From Bacilli bacterium (lineage in GTDB: Bacteria; Bacillota_I; Bacilli_A; Izemoplasmatales; Hujiaoplasmataceae), in contig JAGYMP010000194.1 in assembly GCA_018400565.1 (NCBI GenBank), positions 1-50,065 of the forward strand: a DNA stretch of 50,065 bases, read 5' to 3'. The notes below the pieces were generated by a model. It saw only the letters and a list, made by a program, of their open reading frames with translations. It made no database searches and was not told the origin of the DNA. This document shows positions 1 through 8,392 of the stretch, piece after piece. Made by a program: the position numbers and the translations under genes. Positions within the stretch are counted from its first letter, which is position 1, and each line of letters opens with the position of its first letter.

Positions 1-417
1 TTTACCCGAAACCAAAATATTCGCATACCGTTTCCCGGTCCACATCTCCGGCCATATCATGTGATCCTCAGGAACACCGAGTTTTTCGATAACTTTCGCA
101 TGGTATTCACTCTGGACTTTGACGTAAATCTCCTTGATGCCGAGATCCTTCAAAATCAATGTGGTCAAAATGGAGTTGTCGACGTTCTCTCCCGTTGAGA
201 CAATCACGGTGTCATAGTTGGTGATGCCTATTTCCTTGAGTGCTTCAACATCCGTTGCATCTAGCGATACGGCGTTGGACACAATTTTTGCGATCTTCTC
301 AATTTTTTCATAACTCTTGTCTATAACGAGCACATCGGCACTGAGTTTCACCAATTCTTCGGTGAGTGCTTCACCAAAACGCCCCATTCCGATAACCGCA
401 AAGGATTTTTTTACCAT
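1..417 (-). CDS. ktrA: KtrA/TrkA-type K+ channel regulatory subunit, N-terminal part (runs off the window)
   Basis: The first 139 codons of an RCK/TrkA-N protein; the C-terminal part lies outside the window. The protein opens with a Rossmann nucleotide-binding motif (AVIGMGRFG, residues 7-15), followed by an acidic strand end (VLVIDKS), a DAT segment near residue 54 and a PE(M)..G segment near 123-128, as in KtrA/KtrC. Such cytosolic rings bind ATP/ADP or NAD(H) and gate a KtrB-type membrane K+ channel. The ATG follows a GGAGGAGG ribosome site, and a promoter at 446-473 lies just upstream. No channel partner is visible here. TrkA and KtrA cannot be separated without the C-terminal domain, but a single N-domain in a Bacilli-like genome favours KtrA. 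Confidence 0.85.
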   Translation of the reverse strand, partial: MVKKSFAVIGMGRFGEALTEELVKLSADVLVIDKSYEKIEKIAKIVSNAVSLDATDVEALKEIGITNYDTVIVSTGENVDNSILTTLILKDLGIKEIYVKVQSEYHAKVIEKLGVPEDHMIWPEMWTGKRYANILVSGK

Positions 418-445
418 GATATGCCTCCTCCAAACATCTACAACC

Positions 446-473
446 ATTATACAATGTTTTATTTAAAAGTCAA
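446..473 (-). promoter_or_regulatory. Promoter of the KtrA-type gene
   Basis: Read on the minus strand: TTGACT at 473-468, a 16-bp spacer, and TATAAT at 451-446. The ribosome site and ATG at 417 follow about 20 bases further on, which gives a short leader. Confidence 0.7.
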
Positions 474-511
474 CACGAAAGCAAGGATGATGGTTTTCCC
501 AAATTTTTTCC

Positions 512-540
512 TTCCAAAAGCGGTGTTTTTTTAGTATAAT
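512..540 (+). promoter_or_regulatory. Weak promoter of the CPBP protease gene
   Basis: A perfect -10 box TATAAT (535-540) has only a poor -35 (TTCCAA, 512-517) at 17 bp. A ribosome site AAGGAGAG follows at 557-564. The -10 is credible; the -35 is doubtful. Confidence 0.45.
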
Positions 541-569
541 GGCTTTGACGGACAATAAGGAGAGAGACC

Positions 570-1646
570 ATGGATAACCACGATAAGTACAATGATCTTT
601 TCATCGACAACCCCGCAAAGCCCATTCAACAAAAACAACCCGATGACTATGAACGCGACCCGGAGCGAAACAAACATAATCTTACCCTTTTGTTTGTGTA
701 TCTCGGTGTGATGATGCTTATCATTATATTGAGTCAGCTCTTCTTTGGCATGCTCTATCCGGATTTACAGACAAAAACCCAAAACATTCAAGTTGCCGAG
801 AATTTCACATTTGACGTCGGTGAATATGATGATACCCAGCTCGGCTATCCCGTGAGTATTCGTGGTTCTGTCATAAATGGCAACACGGAGGAAGTCCCGA
901 CAATCAGCGTCGATATCCTTCTGATTGGTGAAGACGAATCCACAATCACCTCGTTCACGTTGGAAAAATATGATGTTCAGGCAAACCAAACAGTATCCTT
1001 CGACGAAACCATTTACACATCGGAAGAACCTGCGAACATGGAGGCAAGCCTCTATGTGGATGCCGATCCGAACTTCTATGTTATCATTAATACGCTTCAG
1101 TTTGCCATAACGGCTGCCCTGTTTGTCATCATTGACAAAAAGGCATTCAAAATGGATTGGAAACGATTCCGAAAAGCACGCGGTATGGCAGGGCAAATCG
1201 TTATCGGCATGGTGATGGTGTATGCTGTGGGCATCATCGCACAATACATTTTATACTTCCTCGGTGTGTCAGGAACATCCCAAAATGAAATGCAAATCGC
1301 GAACATGTTCCAAAAAGATCCGCTTAACCTCACACTGTTGTTCTTGACACTGTGTGTTTTCACACCGATCGTCGAAGAGATCGTATACCGAAAAGTGCTT
1401 TATGGTTTTTTGAGTGATAAGTTCGGAACGATTGCGGCAATCGCCGGATCGGGGTTAATCTTCGGTTTGATGCATGTGATCACACAAGGCGACCTCATCC
1501 AATCCATTCCTTATGTGTTCATGGGATCGGTGTTTGGCTATATTTACTACCGCGCAAGACAAAACATTTTTGTTGTGGTCGGTGTTCACTTTTTGAATAA
1601 CCTCATCTCTTATGTCGGATACTTGATTTTGATCTTATCGATATAA
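570..1646 (+). CDS. CPBP (CAAX/Abi) family intramembrane protease with an extracytoplasmic N-terminal domain
   Basis: A 358-residue membrane protein. The C-terminal half carries the CPBP signature: EExxxR (E269, E270, R274), a GLMH segment ending at H302, and VHFLNN with H340. These are the expected metal or catalytic positions of the Rce1-like glutamic intramembrane protease family (PF02517). A first membrane helix spans about 38-62. Residues about 65-168 form a Thr/Val-rich, probably beta-sandwich domain predicted to lie outside the membrane, and the remaining helices start at about 169. In Bacilli these proteins are linked to bacteriocin immunity or protein maturation, but the substrate is unknown. 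The start follows a good AAGGAGAG site. The gene is monocistronic and faces hup across a shared terminator. Confidence 0.85.
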   Translation: MDNHDKYNDLFIDNPAKPIQQKQPDDYERDPERNKHNLTLLFVYLGVMMLIIILSQLFFGMLYPDLQTKTQNIQVAENFTFDVGEYDDTQLGYPVSIRGSVINGNTEEVPTISVDILLIGEDESTITSFTLEKYDVQANQTVSFDETIYTSEEPANMEASLYVDADPNFYVIINTLQFAITAALFVIIDKKAFKMDWKRFRKARGMAGQIVIGMVMVYAVGIIAQYILYFLGVSGTSQNEMQIANMFQKDPLNLTLLFLTLCVFTPIVEEIVYRKVLYGFLSDKFGTIAAIAGSGLIFGLMHVITQGDLIQSIPYVFMGSVFGYIYYRARQNIFVVVGVHFLNNLISYVGYLILILSI

Positions 1647-1670
1647 CCCTATAGTCAATGATGTTTCCAT

Positions 1671-1705
1671 AAAAAAAACCGGTTGGCGGACCAACCGGTT
1701 TTTTT
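1671..1705. terminator. Bidirectional terminator between the CPBP gene and hup
   Basis: Perfect 8-bp GC-rich stem (ACCGGTTG type, arms about 1679-1686 and 1691-1698) with a 4-base loop, flanked by an A-run on the left and a T-run on the right, so it works in both directions. Confidence 0.9.
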
Positions 1706-1710
1706 ATTTG

Positions 1711-1983
1711 TTATCTAACTGCCTCTTTCAGAACTTTTCCTGCTTTGAAGGTCGGAGCATTCATTGCGGGAATCTGAATCTTTTCGCCAGTTCTGGGATC
1801 ATGGCCGACACGGGCTTTTCTTCTTTTTACGTCGAAAGTCCCAAAGCCGGTCAAAACGACTTTTTCCTTTTGGACCAAGGATTCCTGAATGGCAACAATC
1901 GTGGAATTCAACGCTTTTTCAGCGTCCTTCTTGGTAAGATCTGAAAGTTCGGCGATACGAGAAACGAGTTCTGATTTGTTCAT
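1711..1983 (-). CDS. hup: HU-family DNA-binding protein
   Basis: A 90-residue histone-like protein of standard length. It has the N-terminal helices (MNKSELVSRIAELS), the GFGTF signature at about 46-50 and the basic beta-arm with RTGEKIQIPA. HU dimers bend and compact DNA and help replication, repair and transcription. The start follows a clear TAGGAGG site. It has its own promoter (2016-2044), unlike the der-S1-cmk genes upstream. In B. subtilis hbs also follows der, but with gpsA between them; gpsA is absent here. Confidence 0.96.
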   Translation of the reverse strand: MNKSELVSRIAELSDLTKKDAEKALNSTIVAIQESLVQKEKVVLTGFGTFDVKRRKARVGHDPRTGEKIQIPAMNAPTFKAGKVLKEAVR

Positions 1984-2015
1984 AGTTTAATTCCTCCTAT
2001 TATTTTGTTATTTTC

Positions 2016-2044
2016 ATTATAAATTGAATTTATGAAGATTTCAA
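2016..2044 (-). promoter_or_regulatory. Promoter of hup
   Basis: Minus strand: TTGAAA (2044-2039), 17-bp spacer, TATAAT (2021-2016). It lies just upstream of the TAGGAGG site of hup. Confidence 0.75.
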
Positions 2045-2089
2045 GCCCTTTTGTGAAAAAAAAGGGTTTTTTTTCGTAAATTCAGGGCT

Positions 2090-3397
2090 TTATGACCTTT
2101 TTCGCAAAATCATCCTTATCGGTGTGCCGTTTAAATCGAAAACAGCACGTATACGATTTTCCAAATAACGTTTATAAGAGAAATGCATGCAGTTCGCGTC
2201 ATTGACGAAAAACACGAACGTCGGGGGCTTTCTTGAGACCTGTGTGGCATAGTAAACCTTGACACGTTTGCCCTTGTGGTCTTTGGGAGGGTTGAGCAAC
2301 ATCGCATCCCGAATCGTGTCATTCAATACACCAGTCGGTATGCGTTTGTCGTAATTATCGAAGGCATATGCTATTGTCATGAACAATTCTTCGATATTTT
2401 TACCGGTTTTTGATGAGACAAAAACAATCGGTGCGTATGGGATGAATTTAAAGGCGGTCCTTAATTCTGTTGTCCATGCTTTCTTGTCCATCTTTGTCTC
2501 TTTGAGACGATCTGTTTTATTGACGACCAAAACAATGGCTTTGTTCGCATCAAGTGCAAAACCGGCGATATGCTTGTCCTGAGCCCTTATGCCTTCGATG
2601 GGATCGATCATCACCAGACACACATCACTTCGTTCAATGGCCTGCATTGCACGGAGATAGCTGTATTTATCGAGAGACTCATAAACTTTCCCTCTTTTTT
2701 TTAGACCCGCGGTGTCGATGATGACATATTTTTGTTCACCGCGTACAAACGGCGTGTCGATGGCATCGGTCGTCGTACCGCCTTGCTCGGATACCAACAC
2801 ACGTTTTGTTCCCAAAATGGTGTTTGTCAGTGAGGATTTCCCCACATTCTGCTGACCGATGACAGAAAAACGGATGGTATCTTCATCATAGGGTTCGCTT
2901 GTTGGCTCCGGCAGTTTTTCGATGACTGCATCCAGTAAATCACCCATGCCGATGCCGTGAATACCTGAGACGGGGATAATTTTTTCCACTCCGAGTTCAT
3001 AAAATTCATAGAGATTGTCACGGATTTGTTCACGATCATATTTGTTGACGGCGACAATCACGGGTTTACCGGAACGAATCAAATGGAGCATCACGTTACG
3101 GTCCTCATGGGTTATACCGGTGATCAGATCGGTCACAAACACGATGACGTCGCTTTCTTCGATGGCGATTTCAGCTTGTGCCTTTATTTCCGACAAAAAA
3201 GGTGCATCGTCGAGTGCGATGCCCCCTGTGTCTATGATTGTGAATTCCTGTGAAAGCCATGTTGCCTTTCCATAAATGCGGTCCCGGGTGACACCCGGAA
3301 CATCGTCGGTGATGGCTTTTCGTTCACCGGCGATTCGGTTGAATATCGTCGATTTGCCGACATTCGGTCGGCCGACGATCGCGACGGTCGGTAACAT
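2090..3397 (-). CDS. der: Ribosome assembly GTPase Der (EngA)
   Basis: A 435-residue tandem GTPase that assists 50S subunit assembly. The first G domain begins at the N-terminus with GRPNVGKS, followed by DTGG and NKYD. The second starts near residue 175 with GQQNVGKSS, then DTAGLKKRGK and NKTD. The C-terminal KH-like domain ends the protein. Length is normal for the family. Two in-frame starts exist, GTG at 3400 and ATG at 3397; the ATG is preferred, but the GAGGG site fits either. It lies just after the S1 gene (19 bases), so cmk, S1 and der probably form one transcript. Confidence 0.96.
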   Translation of the reverse strand: MLPTVAIVGRPNVGKSTIFNRIAGERKAITDDVPGVTRDRIYGKATWLSQEFTIIDTGGIALDDAPFLSEIKAQAEIAIEESDVIVFVTDLITGITHEDRNVMLHLIRSGKPVIVAVNKYDREQIRDNLYEFYELGVEKIIPVSGIHGIGMGDLLDAVIEKLPEPTSEPYDEDTIRFSVIGQQNVGKSSLTNTILGTKRVLVSEQGGTTTDAIDTPFVRGEQKYVIIDTAGLKKRGKVYESLDKYSYLRAMQAIERSDVCLVMIDPIEGIRAQDKHIAGFALDANKAIVLVVNKTDRLKETKMDKKAWTTELRTAFKFIPYAPIVFVSSKTGKNIEELFMTIAYAFDNYDKRIPTGVLNDTIRDAMLLNPPKDHKGKRVKVYYATQVSRKPPTFVFFVNDANCMHFSYKRYLENRIRAVFDLNGTPIRMILRKRS

Positions 3398-3416
3398 CAC
3401 ATCACGCCCTCACGTT

Positions 3417-4796
3417 TTATTTTTTGAAATCCTCAAACAAGTCTGCCAGAGACTGACTGGCTGAGACGTTTTTGTTGAGTTCTTTTTCAAAAGCTTTGCG
3501 GTTTTTCTTCTCTTCGACGTCTTTGAGGGAAACAATCAATTTCCATTGTTTGGGATTGAATTGCTTGACTTCGACGGTCAAAATGTCGTCAACAGACAAT
3601 ACGTCTTCGACTTTATCGATGTGATCTTTCGAAATTTCACCGATGGGAAGGAAACCTTCGACTTCTTCAACCTCAATGACCGCACCTTTTTCTTTGATGT
3701 CTTTCACGGTTGCGGACACGAATTCGCCGCGTTTAATCTTGAGATCGGCCCATGGGTTATACTCGAGATGTTTTTTTGACAGGGTGAATTGTTTTTTATC
3801 CTCGTTGATCGATGTGATCTCGACCTCAAGTTCATCGCCCTCTTCGACACGTCCGGCGAGATTGTCATTGGGATTCCAGGAATAATCGTAACGGTTTAAG
3901 AGTCCGACGACGTCCGGTTCGACTTCCATCAGCATGCCATAACCCATTTTCTTGACCACTTTGGCGTTAACTTTGTCGCCAACTTTGTGGTTTTTGAGAA
4001 ATTTCTCCCATGGGCTTTCCTTGAGCGCTTTGATTGAAAGCGAAATGCGTTTGCCTTTGATCTTGATGATCTTGACTTCGACTTCGTCGCCGACACTCAA
4101 AACATCTTCGGTCTTGTCAACATGATGATGCGACAATTCGCTGATGTGCACCAAACCTTCGGCATTTTCGGTCACACGGACGAACGCACCGAATTTAACG
4201 GTGTTGGTGACGGTACCCTTGATGACTTGACCAACCTCGAGTTGGTCGATTTCCTCTTGTTCCTTAGCTTTTGCTTCGTCATATTCAATGGTTTTGCGAT
4301 TGGCGATGTATTTGGTGCGTCTTCTTTCTTTGCGCACATCGATGATTCTCACTTTGATTTCTTTGCCGACGAGTTCTTTTTTCTCATCGTCGGAAATCCG
4401 TCCGAGTGTGATCAACGAATCGGGCAAGAACAACTCAATCGTATGATAATCAAGCAACAGTCCGCCTTTGACAGCCCTTTTCACGCGGGCAATCACATCG
4501 GCGTCAACTTCTAAGTCATCGCGATATTGTTCGCGAATCTTGTTTTTCTCAATTTCAATCCTGGACAACAATAAAACGTTGTCGTCGTCTCCGTGCGATA
4601 TTTTGGTAACTTTTGCTTCTATCTCATCACCGACGCTAAAGACTTCGGTGGCGTCTTCGACTTTGTCCAGTGTCAAATGTTCTTTGAAGATCGTGCCTTC
4701 GAACATATACCCGACATCGACCAATACCTCCTCTTTGTCTACTTTGACGACAGTTCCTTTGATGATGTCGCCAACCTTTGGAATATTAACTTCCAT
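3417..4796 (-). CDS. S1 RNA-binding domain protein (RpsA/YpfD-like), five S1 modules
   Basis: A 459-residue protein built from S1 modules at about 3-78, 93-165 (degenerate), 183-257, 265-342 and 347-425. The repeats show the usual V-G-D/E-x-(V/I)-x-G/A-x-V start and V-L-S-V-D/G-D turn. This resembles B. subtilis YpfD and short Firmicute S1 proteins, which bind single-stranded RNA or the ribosome, but are not the six-domain essential bS1 of E. coli. ATG 4796 is chosen because AAGGAG lies at a good distance; the upstream GTG at 4805 is too close to that site. Its start overlaps the cmk 3' end by 11 bases, which suggests coupling. Confidence 0.9.
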   Translation of the reverse strand: MEVNIPKVGDIIKGTVVKVDKEEVLVDVGYMFEGTIFKEHLTLDKVEDATEVFSVGDEIEAKVTKISHGDDDNVLLLSRIEIEKNKIREQYRDDLEVDADVIARVKRAVKGGLLLDYHTIELFLPDSLITLGRISDDEKKELVGKEIKVRIIDVRKERRRTKYIANRKTIEYDEAKAKEQEEIDQLEVGQVIKGTVTNTVKFGAFVRVTENAEGLVHISELSHHHVDKTEDVLSVGDEVEVKIIKIKGKRISLSIKALKESPWEKFLKNHKVGDKVNAKVVKKMGYGMLMEVEPDVVGLLNRYDYSWNPNDNLAGRVEEGDELEVEITSINEDKKQFTLSKKHLEYNPWADLKIKRGEFVSATVKDIKEKGAVIEVEEVEGFLPIGEISKDHIDKVEDVLSVDDILTVEVKQFNPKQWKLIVSLKDVEEKKNRKAFEKELNKNVSASQSLADLFEDFKK

Positions 4797-5469
4797 GTTC
4801 TTCACTCTCCTTGGTGTTTATTACATTGATAAATAAATCATAAATGGTGCTGGCCACCGAGTCCATGTCCAAATTGGACGTGTCCAAATAGATGGCATCT
4901 TCCGCTTTTTTTAGCGGATTATATTTTCGTGATGAGTCGATGCCGTCGCGTCTCGCAATTTCTTTTTTTAACTGCTCAAGATCGCTTTCAATACCCATCG
5001 ACACATTTTCTTGATGTCTTCGTTTAGCCCGTTCCTCAACGGAAGCGGTCAGAAATATTTTTAAATCGGCATCGGGTAACACAACGGTTCCGATGTCGCG
5101 GCCATCCATGACAACATCATGGTTTTCGGCCATTTGTTGCTGCAATTCGACAAGCTTGTTGCGGACGGGAATATGGCTTGCGACAATGGATACGTTGTTC
5201 GACACTTCGTTCGAACGGATTTTATCATCCATGCGCTGTCCGTCCATGTAAAGCACTCCGTTTTTGAAAGTCATGGTTGTGTCATCCAAAAATGAGAATG
5301 CCTGGGGATCTTCGATATTTTTTCCGAGTTTCAAAGCTTTGTGTGTCGTGGCCCGGTACATGGCCCCGGTGTCAATATAAGTGTAACCAAGGCGTTTCGC
5401 GAGCATTTTCGCGACCGATGATTTTCCGGCTCCGGCCGGTCCGTCAATCGCCAAAGCATAATGCGTCAT
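4786..5469 (-). CDS. cmk: Cytidylate kinase
   Basis: A 227-residue (d)CMP kinase that uses ATP to make (d)CDP for RNA, DNA and phospholipid synthesis. It has an N-terminal P-loop (DGPAGAGKSS, about 9-18), the IDTGAMYRA substrate segment (32-40), the DGRDIGTVV motif near 121-129 and the lid RRHQE near 150. Full length for the family. ATG follows GAGGGGG. An extended -10 promoter lies directly upstream. It heads the cmk-S1-der unit, a conserved Bacilli arrangement. Confidence 0.96.
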   Translation of the reverse strand: MTHYALAIDGPAGAGKSSVAKMLAKRLGYTYIDTGAMYRATTHKALKLGKNIEDPQAFSFLDDTTMTFKNGVLYMDGQRMDDKIRSNEVSNNVSIVASHIPVRNKLVELQQQMAENHDVVMDGRDIGTVVLPDADLKIFLTASVEERAKRRHQENVSMGIESDLEQLKKEIARRDGIDSSRKYNPLKKAEDAIYLDTSNLDMDSVASTIYDLFINVINTKESEEHGS

Positions 5470-5493
5470 AGCATCCCCCTCTCAACTCTATAC

Positions 5494-5502
5494 ATTATAT
5501 CA
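5494..5502 (-). promoter_or_regulatory. Extended -10 promoter of cmk
   Basis: On the minus strand, TGATATAAT (5502-5494) matches the TGnTATAAT extended -10 consensus. No good -35 is present at the expected distance, as is common for this class. Confidence 0.5.
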
Positions 5503-5539
5503 TAAATTGGCGAAATTACCACAGAAATCTCACAAAAAA

Positions 5540-6262
5540 TTAGCGTCCGTTTTTAGCAAGATTCCACATTTGTTTTACCTCATGTGGTTTCATCCGTCTG
5601 TACTGTCCTTCGGACAATCCGTCAATCGTCACGACACCAAATCGTTTTCTTTTGAGACGAACAACTTCATGGCCGATCTCAGAAAACATCCGTTTGATTT
5701 GATGGTATTGACCCTCAGTGATGACAATATCCAAATACGTATGCGTTTTGCTTTTATCATAACGGACATGGGAAACGGTTGCTGGTTGATAAGTGGTGTC
5801 GGGTGTGTTTAATCCGTATTCGATGGGTTTTGATTCGTCTTTTCTGAGTAAACCGGTTAGTTTGACATGGTATTCTTTTTCCATCTCAAACTTCGGATGG
5901 GTCATGTGATGAGCAAAATCGCCGTCATTTGTTAATAACAACACCCCTGAAGTGTCAAAATCAAGTCTTCCGACCGGAAAGACCCGTTGTTTGATATGAA
6001 AATAATCGACGATAGCCGGTCTACCTTTGGGGTCATCGAGCGTCGAAACCACGTTTTTCGGTTTGTTCATGACATAATACACTTTGTTTTCAATTTCAAT
6101 GGGTTCGCCGTCGACTCTTATATCATCGCCGGGATTGGCCTTGGATCCGAGTTCAGTAATGATTTTACCGTTGACGCTCACACGTCCCTCGGTTATCATG
6201 TCCTCTGCTTTTCGGCGTGAGGCGATTCCGGCTCTTTGTATGATCTTCTGTAATCTTTCCAT
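5540..6262 (-). CDS. rluB: rRNA pseudouridine synthase, RsuA/RluB family
   Basis: A 240-residue enzyme that isomerises uridine in rRNA. The N-terminal S4 RNA-binding domain (about 1-60: LQKIIQRAG..SRRKAE) is followed by the catalytic domain. VGRLDFDTSG at about 97-106 contains the catalytic Asp, and YHQIKRMF lies near the C-terminus. RluB (23S) and RsuA (16S) are difficult to separate by eye, but a Bacilli genome with a single member usually carries RluB. ATG follows GGGAGG. No promoter is visible in the short gap after the CorC-like gene, so readthrough of the hairpin at 6274-6302 may supply transcription. Confidence 0.88.
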   Translation of the reverse strand: MERLQKIIQRAGIASRRKAEDMITEGRVSVNGKIITELGSKANPGDDIRVDGEPIEIENKVYYVMNKPKNVVSTLDDPKGRPAIVDYFHIKQRVFPVGRLDFDTSGVLLLTNDGDFAHHMTHPKFEMEKEYHVKLTGLLRKDESKPIEYGLNTPDTTYQPATVSHVRYDKSKTHTYLDIVITEGQYHQIKRMFSEIGHEVVRLKRKRFGVVTIDGLSEGQYRRMKPHEVKQMWNLAKNGR

Positions 6263-6273
6263 GATTCCTCCCT

Positions 6274-6302
6274 AAAAAATGAGGATAGTAAGCTATCCTC
6301 AC
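6274..6302 (-). terminator. Terminator after the CorC/HlyC-type gene
   Basis: Arms TGAGGATAG (6280-6288) and CTATCCTCA (6293-6301), perfectly paired, followed on the minus strand by TTTTTT. The gene's TGA stop (6301-6299) is part of the stem. Confidence 0.85.
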
Positions 6303-7693
6303 TTTACTGATGGTTCTTCGTTGTCTTGTATCTCCTTTGAAATGTCCACTGTCAAAAGCACTTGTTGGATGCGGCGTTGACTCACTTTTGAGATTTCAAA
6401 TGTCAATGTTTCAATCTCTTCGCTGATCACTTCGCTCAGATCATTGTAGACCTGGTGGATCGTTTGGGTGAATGTGACTGTTTGTCCGACTTCGGGAATA
6501 TCCTGAAATTTCTCAAACAACCATCCTCCCACCGACGTGGCATCACAGATGGGTGGATTTCCCAAATCGAGGTCGTCAAACAGATCTTCCAAATCATAAT
6601 CGGCATTGATAAGGTATTGATTGTCACTTTTTTTTGTGATGGTCTCGACCACTTCGTCGTGTTCGTCATAAATTTCCCCGACGAGTTCTTCAAGAGCGTC
6701 TTCCATTGTTACCAGGCCGTCGACACCGCCGTATTCGTCAATGACAAGTGCGAGATGTGAATTTTCTGTCTGCAACAACTCAATCAACGTGTCAACACGT
6801 GTGGATGAGGGTATGAAAATCGGCTTCCTTAAAAGCTTCCGGATGTCGGGATGTTGTTTTCTGATGAGATGGGCATAAAAATCACGTTCATAAAGGACAC
6901 CTATCACGTTATCATAATTATCCTGATAGACAGGGATGCGTGAAAATTTGTTTTTCATGAATGCATCGACAATGGATTGAACATCCTCATCCAAATCGAG
7001 TGCGACCATGTCAACTCTCGGCGTCATGATCTCCTCAACAGTGATTTCATCCAAATCGAGGACTTTTTGTAGCATATCGGCCTCTTCTTCGTCAATGGAC
7101 CCTTCCCGTTCCATGGTGTCTATGATCGTTTCAAGTTCCGATTCGGTCACAGTCTGTTTGCGGGAAAAACTTCGGTTGCGCATCACACGTTTGTTGAGCA
7201 TGCGAAAAACATAGGTCAGAGGTCCCATGGCGAATATAAGAAAATAAAGGACGCCGCTGACTTTAAGCGCAAATTTCTCAGGTGAGGATTTAGCGATACT
7301 TTTCGGGATGATTTCACCGAAGATTAACACGATGACTGTGACGACAATCGTGTTGATGACTGATACGACAGTGTCCGGGTTTTGGACAAGATTGTCGAAA
7401 ATCCCGCGAAACATCAGCACACTTACTGTTGTGAGTGCGATATTCGCAAGGTTATTGCCAACAAGCAACGTCGTCAATGTTTTGTCGAAATGCTGCGCGA
7501 TCCACAATGCTTTTTTCGATCCTCTGACATCTTTGTTGACCAGTGTTTTCAACCGCACTTTCCCGACGGCGGAAAAAGCCATCTCGGTGGATGAAAAGAA
7601 AGCTGATAGCATCAAAAACAAGATCACCAATATCAGAAGCAACGGATTAAATTGTATGTTAAGGGCGTTAAACCACGAGTGATACGGATCCAA
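6299..7693 (-). CDS. CNNM/CorC (HlyC)-type CBS-domain membrane protein
   Basis: A 464-residue protein of the DUF21-CBS-CorC_HlyC architecture. An N-terminal CNNM (DUF21) membrane domain covers about 15-180 with three to four helices and the polar SSTEMAFSA segment. Two CBS motifs follow at about 205-330 (VEEIMTPRVDM and the HLALVIDEYGGVDGLVT motif). A CorC/HlyC C-terminal domain covers about 345-435. Relatives mediate Mg2+ export or Mg2+ homeostasis; the haemolysin label is historical. The most likely start is a TTG at 7693, with GAGGAG eleven bases upstream, which is a somewhat long spacing. It follows efp by 19 bases, so the two are probably co-transcribed. Confidence 0.88.
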   Translation of the reverse strand: MDPYHSWFNALNIQFNPLLLILVILFLMLSAFFSSTEMAFSAVGKVRLKTLVNKDVRGSKKALWIAQHFDKTLTTLLVGNNLANIALTTVSVLMFRGIFDNLVQNPDTVVSVINTIVVTVIVLIFGEIIPKSIAKSSPEKFALKVSGVLYFLIFAMGPLTYVFRMLNKRVMRNRSFSRKQTVTESELETIIDTMEREGSIDEEEADMLQKVLDLDEITVEEIMTPRVDMVALDLDEDVQSIVDAFMKNKFSRIPVYQDNYDNVIGVLYERDFYAHLIRKQHPDIRKLLRKPIFIPSSTRVDTLIELLQTENSHLALVIDEYGGVDGLVTMEDALEELVGEIYDEHDEVVETITKKSDNQYLINADYDLEDLFDDLDLGNPPICDATSVGGWLFEKFQDIPEVGQTVTFTQTIHQVYNDLSEVISEEIETLTFEISKVSQRRIQQVLLTVDISKEIQDNEEPSVK

Positions 7694-7712
7694 AAAATCT
7701 CACACTCCTCAT

Positions 7713-8273
7713 TTATTTTGCCCGCGTGTCATATTTGCCGGTTGCCGTCGAGACGACGATTTTATCACCGGTTTTGACAAACAAGGGCACGGATAATTTC
7801 AATCCAGTGTTCGTTTCAACTTCTTTTGTTGCATTCGACGCGGTGTTCCCGCGAACCCCGCCCGGCGCACGGACGACTTCGAGGATCACCTTGTCCGGCA
7901 ATTCGATACCGAGTATCTCCTGACCGTAACGTTTGACCTGGACGGTGTCTCCCAAAGTGATGAATTTGAGTTCCTCGGCAATTTGATTTTCAGGAATGGA
8001 AACCTGTTCATAAGTTTCATTGTTCATGAACACATGCATGTCACCATCCACATACAAGTACTGCATTTCGGATTTATCAATGTTTGCCTGTTCGACATCG
8101 ATTCCCGAATTAAATGTTTTATCAATGATCGTCCCGGTGCGAAGGTTACGGAGTTTTGTCCGTACGAACGCACTTCCTTTGCCGGGCTTGACATGCTGGA
8201 ATTCGATGACTTGATAAATGGCATCATCGACTTTGATCGTGATGCCGGTTTTCAGATCGTTTGTGCTGACCAT
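7713..8273 (-). CDS. efp: Translation elongation factor P
   Basis: A 186-residue EF-P of normal length, which enters the ribosomal E-site and relieves stalling at consecutive prolines. The three beta-barrel domains are recognisable: a KOW-like N-domain (TGITIKVDDAIYQV), the tip loop HVKPGKGSAF with Lys at the modification site, and the C-terminal signature (VRAPGGVRGNTASN). The open frame extends upstream of 8273, but TGGAGG lies correctly before this ATG and the promoter (8316-8344) leaves no room for the longer form. It is the first gene of an efp - CorC-like - rluB unit. Confidence 0.96.
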   Translation of the reverse strand: MVSTNDLKTGITIKVDDAIYQVIEFQHVKPGKGSAFVRTKLRNLRTGTIIDKTFNSGIDVEQANIDKSEMQYLYVDGDMHVFMNNETYEQVSIPENQIAEELKFITLGDTVQVKRYGQEILGIELPDKVILEVVRAPGGVRGNTASNATKEVETNTGLKLSVPLFVKTGDKIVVSTATGKYDTRAK

Positions 8274-8315
8274 ATAGATTCCTCCAAATAACTTATTCAT
8301 ATTTATACCTTTTAT

Positions 8316-8344
8316 ATTATAATACATATCGGACGGATTGACAA
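8316..8344 (-). promoter_or_regulatory. Promoter of efp, overlapping the divergent rhodanese promoter
   Basis: Minus strand: TTGTCA (8344-8339), 17-bp spacer, TATAAT (8321-8316). Its -35 box occupies the same bases as the -35 of the plus-strand promoter. Confidence 0.8.
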
Positions 8345-8366
8345 CTGCTTCGAAACCATCTATAAT
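8338..8366 (+). promoter_or_regulatory. Consensus promoter of the rhodanese-like gene
   Basis: TTGACA (8338-8343), 17-bp spacer, TATAAT (8361-8366): a perfect sigma-A promoter. It is back-to-back with the efp promoter. Confidence 0.85.
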
Positions 8367-8392
8367 AATTAAAGACAAAAGGTGTGATGTAT

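Noticed and set aside
2044..2075. Hairpin CCCTTTT/AAAAGGG with T8 between der and hup
   Set aside because: The U-run is on the plus strand, where no gene ends; on the minus strand there is no run after the stem. It may be chance in an A/T-rich gap.
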